Below, one piece after another: positions 3,909 through 6,230 of a DNA stretch of 6,230 nucleotides. Position 1 is the first letter of the stretch. Every line of letters starts with the position of its first letter. The stretch lies in assembly GCA_046483505.1 (NCBI GenBank), contig JAWODB010000237.1:1-6230 (forward strand), given 5' to 3'. Source of the stretch: BS750m-G62 sp046483505 (GTDB taxonomy: Bacteria; Planctomycetota; Phycisphaerae; FEN-1346). The position numbers were made by a program, and so were the translations under genes. The notes beneath the pieces were generated by a model. The model ran no database searches and was not told the DNA's origin. It worked only from the letters and a program-made list of their open reading frames with translations.

Positions 3909-5380
3909 CCGTCCGGGCCGTACGTGTCGAGATACGCATCCAGGTGCAGTTTCCGCCGCGTGCTCTCGCTCGTCATGTACCGGACCTTGCCGAAGATCGG
4001 CCGCTCGGGGCCCCACGGGCGGTCGTAGCGGCCCAGGCACCAGAAGATACCCGTGTACGAGTTCGGGTCCCGCCCGTCCAGGGCGTAGCGGTTGTTGAGT
4101 TCGACCATCCGCTCGGCCGCCGCCTCGGGCGACGGCGACCACGCCAGGATCTTCTTCCCCCACAGCATGCGCATGTAGTTATGCAGGCGGCCCGTTCGGA
4201 CGAGTTGCGTCTGGGCGGCGTTCCAGAGCGGGTCCGGCGTGTCGGCGGCCGTCAACTGCTCCAGCGAGTAGCCCTCCGGCCGGTCGTCGGAGGCGTGGTC
4301 GGCGAGCGTCTCGCGGGCCCAGTCCGGCAGCGACGCGTAGTCGGCGTAGTCGTCCCGCCGGTGGCAGAAGTTGTACCCGATCTCGCGCCACGTGACGAGT
4401 TCGTCGAGGAACGCTTCGGCGTTGGCGTCCATGCCCCACCAACCCTCGCGCTTGCCGGTCGGTTCGGGGGCGAGCCGGTCCGGCGACCAGCCCTGCGCCT
4501 CGGCGAGTTCGGCGAAGACGCGGTGCACGCCCACGTGCCCGTGCCGCAGGTACGGCGAGAGGTCGCTTACCGCCTCGTCGTCGGGGTGCCGGGCGCCGCC
4601 GGCATAGCGGGCGAGGCGGTCGCGGAGGAAGGTGCGGAGGGTGCGCGTGGCGGCCGTCTCGCCGCCCGTCGCCGGTGCGGGCCCGACGGTGTGGTCGACG
4701 GCGAGGTCCGCCAGCGCCCGCGTATCGCCCGCGAGCAGGGCCTCGGACGCCGCCGGCCACCGCCGCGTTATCGCCTCCGGCAGCGCCTTGAGGCGCGGCA
4801 GGTCGAGGCCGGCGGCGAGCGGGTCCTTCGTCGGGAAGGCCGCCAGGTGTTCCGGCAGCGCCGCCTGGAGGAACCGCCGGAACGAGGCCGCCGTCTTGAA
4901 CGTCTTCCCGGCCGCCAGCATCGGCAGCAGGCCGCACGAGTCCACCTGCTCCACGCGGACGTCCATCTCGCCGGCCGCCCGCGCGACGACCTCCGGCCAG
5001 TACGAGCACGGGTACGCGTCCGTCACGACGACGCAGGCGTGCTCGGCCAGCGCCGGCACGAGGCCGTCGGCGTCGCCCGCGGCGGGTTCCACGTACGGGT
5101 AATAGAGGAGCGGCTTCTCGGCCAGGCGCCGGGCGGCGTCGGCCATGCCGTCCAGGACGAACCGGTGGAGGCGGTCGGAATCCCACCGGCGGCCGGCGCG
5201 CAGGTCCTCCAGGAGGACGAGCGGCCGCGAGAGGTCCCGCGCCCACGCCACCGCCCGGTCGAGGGCATAGTTGTAGTGCGTCCGCCGGGCCGCGGTCATC
5301 CCGTACAGGACGAACGCCCCGTCGCGGCGGACGGGGCCGTCGCCGATGAGGCTCAGGCGGAGGTCGGGGGTCGCGGCCAT
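3905..5380 (-). CDS. phrB: Class II CPD photolyase (deoxyribodipyrimidine photo-lyase)
   Basis: The protein is 491 residues, near the family's usual 450-490. The ATG at 5380-5378 has GGAAGG 8 nt upstream. The N-terminal antenna half (about 20-200) has the class II opening VLYGMTAARRTHYNYALDRA. The C-terminal FAD half (about 240-491) carries the diagnostic motifs: SDLSPYLRHGHVG (272-284), ELVTWREIGYNFC (327-339), DPLWNAAQTQLVRTGRLHNY (383-402), MRMLWGKKILAWSPSP, ELNNRYALDGRDPNSYTGIF and WCLGRYDRPWGPERPIFGK (447-465). The enzyme repairs UV-made cyclobutane pyrimidine dimers using reduced FAD and blue or near-UV light. It acts on DNA in the cytoplasm. rex lies 117 bp upstream on the same strand, with a palindromic repeat between, so co-transcription is possible but unproven. 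No frameshift or missing core motif is apparent. Confidence 0.97.
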   Translation of the reverse strand: MAATPDLRLSLIGDGPVRRDGAFVLYGMTAARRTHYNYALDRAVAWARDLSRPLVLLEDLRAGRRWDSDRLHRFVLDGMADAARRLAEKPLLYYPYVEPAAGDADGLVPALAEHACVVVTDAYPCSYWPEVVARAAGEMDVRVEQVDSCGLLPMLAAGKTFKTAASFRRFLQAALPEHLAAFPTKDPLAAGLDLPRLKALPEAITRRWPAASEALLAGDTRALADLAVDHTVGPAPATGGETAATRTLRTFLRDRLARYAGGARHPDDEAVSDLSPYLRHGHVGVHRVFAELAEAQGWSPDRLAPEPTGKREGWWGMDANAEAFLDELVTWREIGYNFCHRRDDYADYASLPDWARETLADHASDDRPEGYSLEQLTAADTPDPLWNAAQTQLVRTGRLHNYMRMLWGKKILAWSPSPEAAAERMVELNNRYALDGRDPNSYTGIFWCLGRYDRPWGPERPIFGKVRYMTSESTRRKLHLDAYLDTYGPDG

Positions 5381-5428
5381 CGTATGGCCCTTCCAAAAAG
5401 GTGGCGGGCACCGCCGCTCCGCTCAACA

Positions 5429-5511
5429 ACAATGATGAACAAGGAATGATGAATGCCGAGCGCCGAAGGCGGCCCCTCGTTCATCCTTCATCATTCGCTA
5501 TTCATCATTGT
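5429..5511. repeat. 83 bp imperfect palindrome of ATGATGAA repeats overlapping the rex 3' end
   Basis: ACAATGATGAA (5429-5439) pairs exactly with TTCATCATTGT (5501-5511). After a 4 x 4 internal loop, GAATGATGAA (5444-5453) pairs with TTCATCATTC (5487-5496). A small CGCC-GAA-GGCG stem (5461-5471) lies at the tip. The rex stop codon (5500-5498) and its last codons (DNDE) are inside the right arm. The AT-rich text contrasts with the GC-rich surroundings. As RNA from rex it would form a long hairpin ahead of the photolyase gene, so it may end or attenuate rex transcription or stabilise its 3' end. Confidence 0.75.
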
Positions 5512-6172
5512 CTTTTGCTGGCTCAGACCCCCCGGCGACCTCGGCATCGCGGGCGAAGTACGCCACCTTCTCGAGCGAGACGGTCATGTCGAGGTCCTCG
5601 ACGTACACGCCCTCCGGCACGCGGAGGCGGACGGGCGCGAAGTTCAGAATGCCGCGCACCCCCGCCTCGACGAGCCGGTCGGCCACCTCCTGGGCGGCCT
5701 CGGGCGGGACGGCGATGATCGCCACCCGGATGTCGCGGGCCCGGAGGATCTCCTGGAGCCGGTCCATCGCCCACACGCGGCACTGGTTGATGGACCGGTT
5801 CGCCTTGGTCGGGTCGGAGTCGAAGGCGGCGGTGATGGCCAGGTTCGGCCGCCGCCCCGTGAAGTGCGTCAGCAGGGCCTTGCCGAGATTCCCCACACCG
5901 ATGAGGGCGGCGTCCTGCCCGGCCGGATGGTCCAGGAACTGCCGCAGACTCTCGATCAGTTCGGTCACCTCGTACCCGCGGGCGGAGGAGCCGGACGTGC
6001 CCAGCACCATGAGGTCGCGGCGGACCTGGGCGGCGGTGCGGCCGGCCAGGTCGGCCAGTTGCCGGCTGTAGACGTGCCGGACGCCCTCGGCCCGCAGCAC
6101 GTTCAGCAGCCGACGGTACAGGCTGAGGCGGGCGATCGTCCGTTCGGAGATGGGTCGGGTCTTCCCGGGCAC
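5498..6172 (-). CDS. rex: Redox-sensing transcriptional repressor Rex
   Basis: The protein is 224 residues, typical for Rex (about 205-225). The start is GTG at 6172-6170, with AGGAAG upstream on the minus strand (about 6179-6184). Residues 1-75 form the winged helix, with VYSRQLADLAGRTAAQVRRD as the recognition region. Residues 85-205 form the Rossmann NAD(H) domain, with the ALIGVGNLGKALL dinucleotide loop (89-101), AAFDSDPTK (115-123), AIIAVPPEAAQEVADRLVEA and GILNFAPVRLRVPEGVYVED. Rex senses the NADH/NAD+ ratio and represses respiratory and fermentative genes when NADH is low. The wing segment reads LGTSGSSARGYEV rather than the Firmicutes/Actinobacteria-type FGxFGRRGxGY, so operator preference may differ. 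The C-terminal tail comes from repeat DNA. No TTGTGAA-N6-TTCACAA operator is visible in its 58 bp upstream. Confidence 0.95.
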   Translation of the reverse strand: MPGKTRPISERTIARLSLYRRLLNVLRAEGVRHVYSRQLADLAGRTAAQVRRDLMVLGTSGSSARGYEVTELIESLRQFLDHPAGQDAALIGVGNLGKALLTHFTGRRPNLAITAAFDSDPTKANRSINQCRVWAMDRLQEILRARDIRVAIIAVPPEAAQEVADRLVEAGVRGILNFAPVRLRVPEGVYVEDLDMTVSLEKVAYFARDAEVAGGSEPAKDNDE

Positions 6173-6200
6173 GGGCGGCTCCTGCTCGTGGACGATGGAG

Positions 6201-6227
6201 CGCGGTGGGTCTCCGTACCCACCGCGA
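6201..6227. repeat. CGCGGTGGGT hairpin repeat, copy 2, upstream of rex
   Basis: CGCGGTGGGT (6202-6211) pairs exactly with ACCCACCGCG (6218-6227) around CTCCGT. It matches the copy at 1810-1836 at 26 of 27 positions; the one difference is in the loop. It lies 29 bp upstream of the rex GTG, so it could sit in the rex leader or promoter. The window ends here, so any longer element around it cannot be seen. Confidence 0.75.
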
Positions 6228-6230
6228 TAC

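Noticed and set aside
3603..4163. Minus-strand open frame across the repeat tract and the photolyase 3' end
   Set aside because: It is out of frame with the photolyase and contains LTQRRKDAK-type text, a known artefact of CTTTGCG repeats.
6173..6230. Rex autoregulatory operator upstream of rex
   Set aside because: No TTGTGAA/TTCACAA-like palindrome is present. The only palindrome is the GC-rich repeat hairpin.

Overview
This 6.2 kb window is GC-rich bacterial chromosome, probably from a member of the Planctomycetota or an uncultured relative. That placement is an inference. It rests on the high GC content, a secreted ThuA-domain protein, a tandem-GAF protein of a type I associate with planctomycete HlyD-like proteins, a DUF3467 protein, a class II photolyase and a Rex variant. 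It also rests on unusually repeat-rich, hairpin-rich intergenic DNA.

Layout. Bases 1-924 (minus strand) hold the 5' part of a tandem-GAF gene that runs off the left edge. A 214 bp spacer with two strong hairpin structures separates it from a DUF3467 gene (1139-1555, minus). Bases 1556-2169 contain no credible gene. They hold a GC-rich hairpin tract, a roughly 165 bp element with terminal inverted repeats (about 1775-1938), and a pair of inverted hairpins with GTGA/TCAC loops (about 1945-2090). A secreted ThuA-domain protein follows (2170-3054, plus). It converges on tspO (3073-3552, minus), and a perfect 26 bp palindrome contains both stop codons. Bases 3553-3904 are another repeat tract, with CTTTGCG-type and CTCTGCG-type repeats. 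Then come a class II CPD photolyase (3905-5380, minus), an imperfect 83 bp palindrome (5429-5511), and a Rex redox repressor (5498-6172, minus). The window ends in a second copy of a hairpin repeat also found at 1810-1836.

How the genes may fit together. On the minus strand the order is rex, then phr, then tspO. These are an NAD(H)-responsive repressor, a light-driven DNA repair enzyme and a tryptophan-rich membrane protein tied to tetrapyrrole and oxidative stress. A shared light/oxygen-stress role is plausible, but repeats separate the genes and no Rex operator is visible. The ThuA, DUF3467 and GAF genes have no evident functional link to this group.

I see no defence system, CRISPR array, transposase gene, phage gene or certain RNA gene. 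The most unusual content is in the non-coding DNA. One 13-base motif (GTAGGCCGCGGCG) spans the stop codons of three different genes. A compact inverted-repeat element lies next to the hairpin pair. One palindromic repeat supplies the stop codon of rex.
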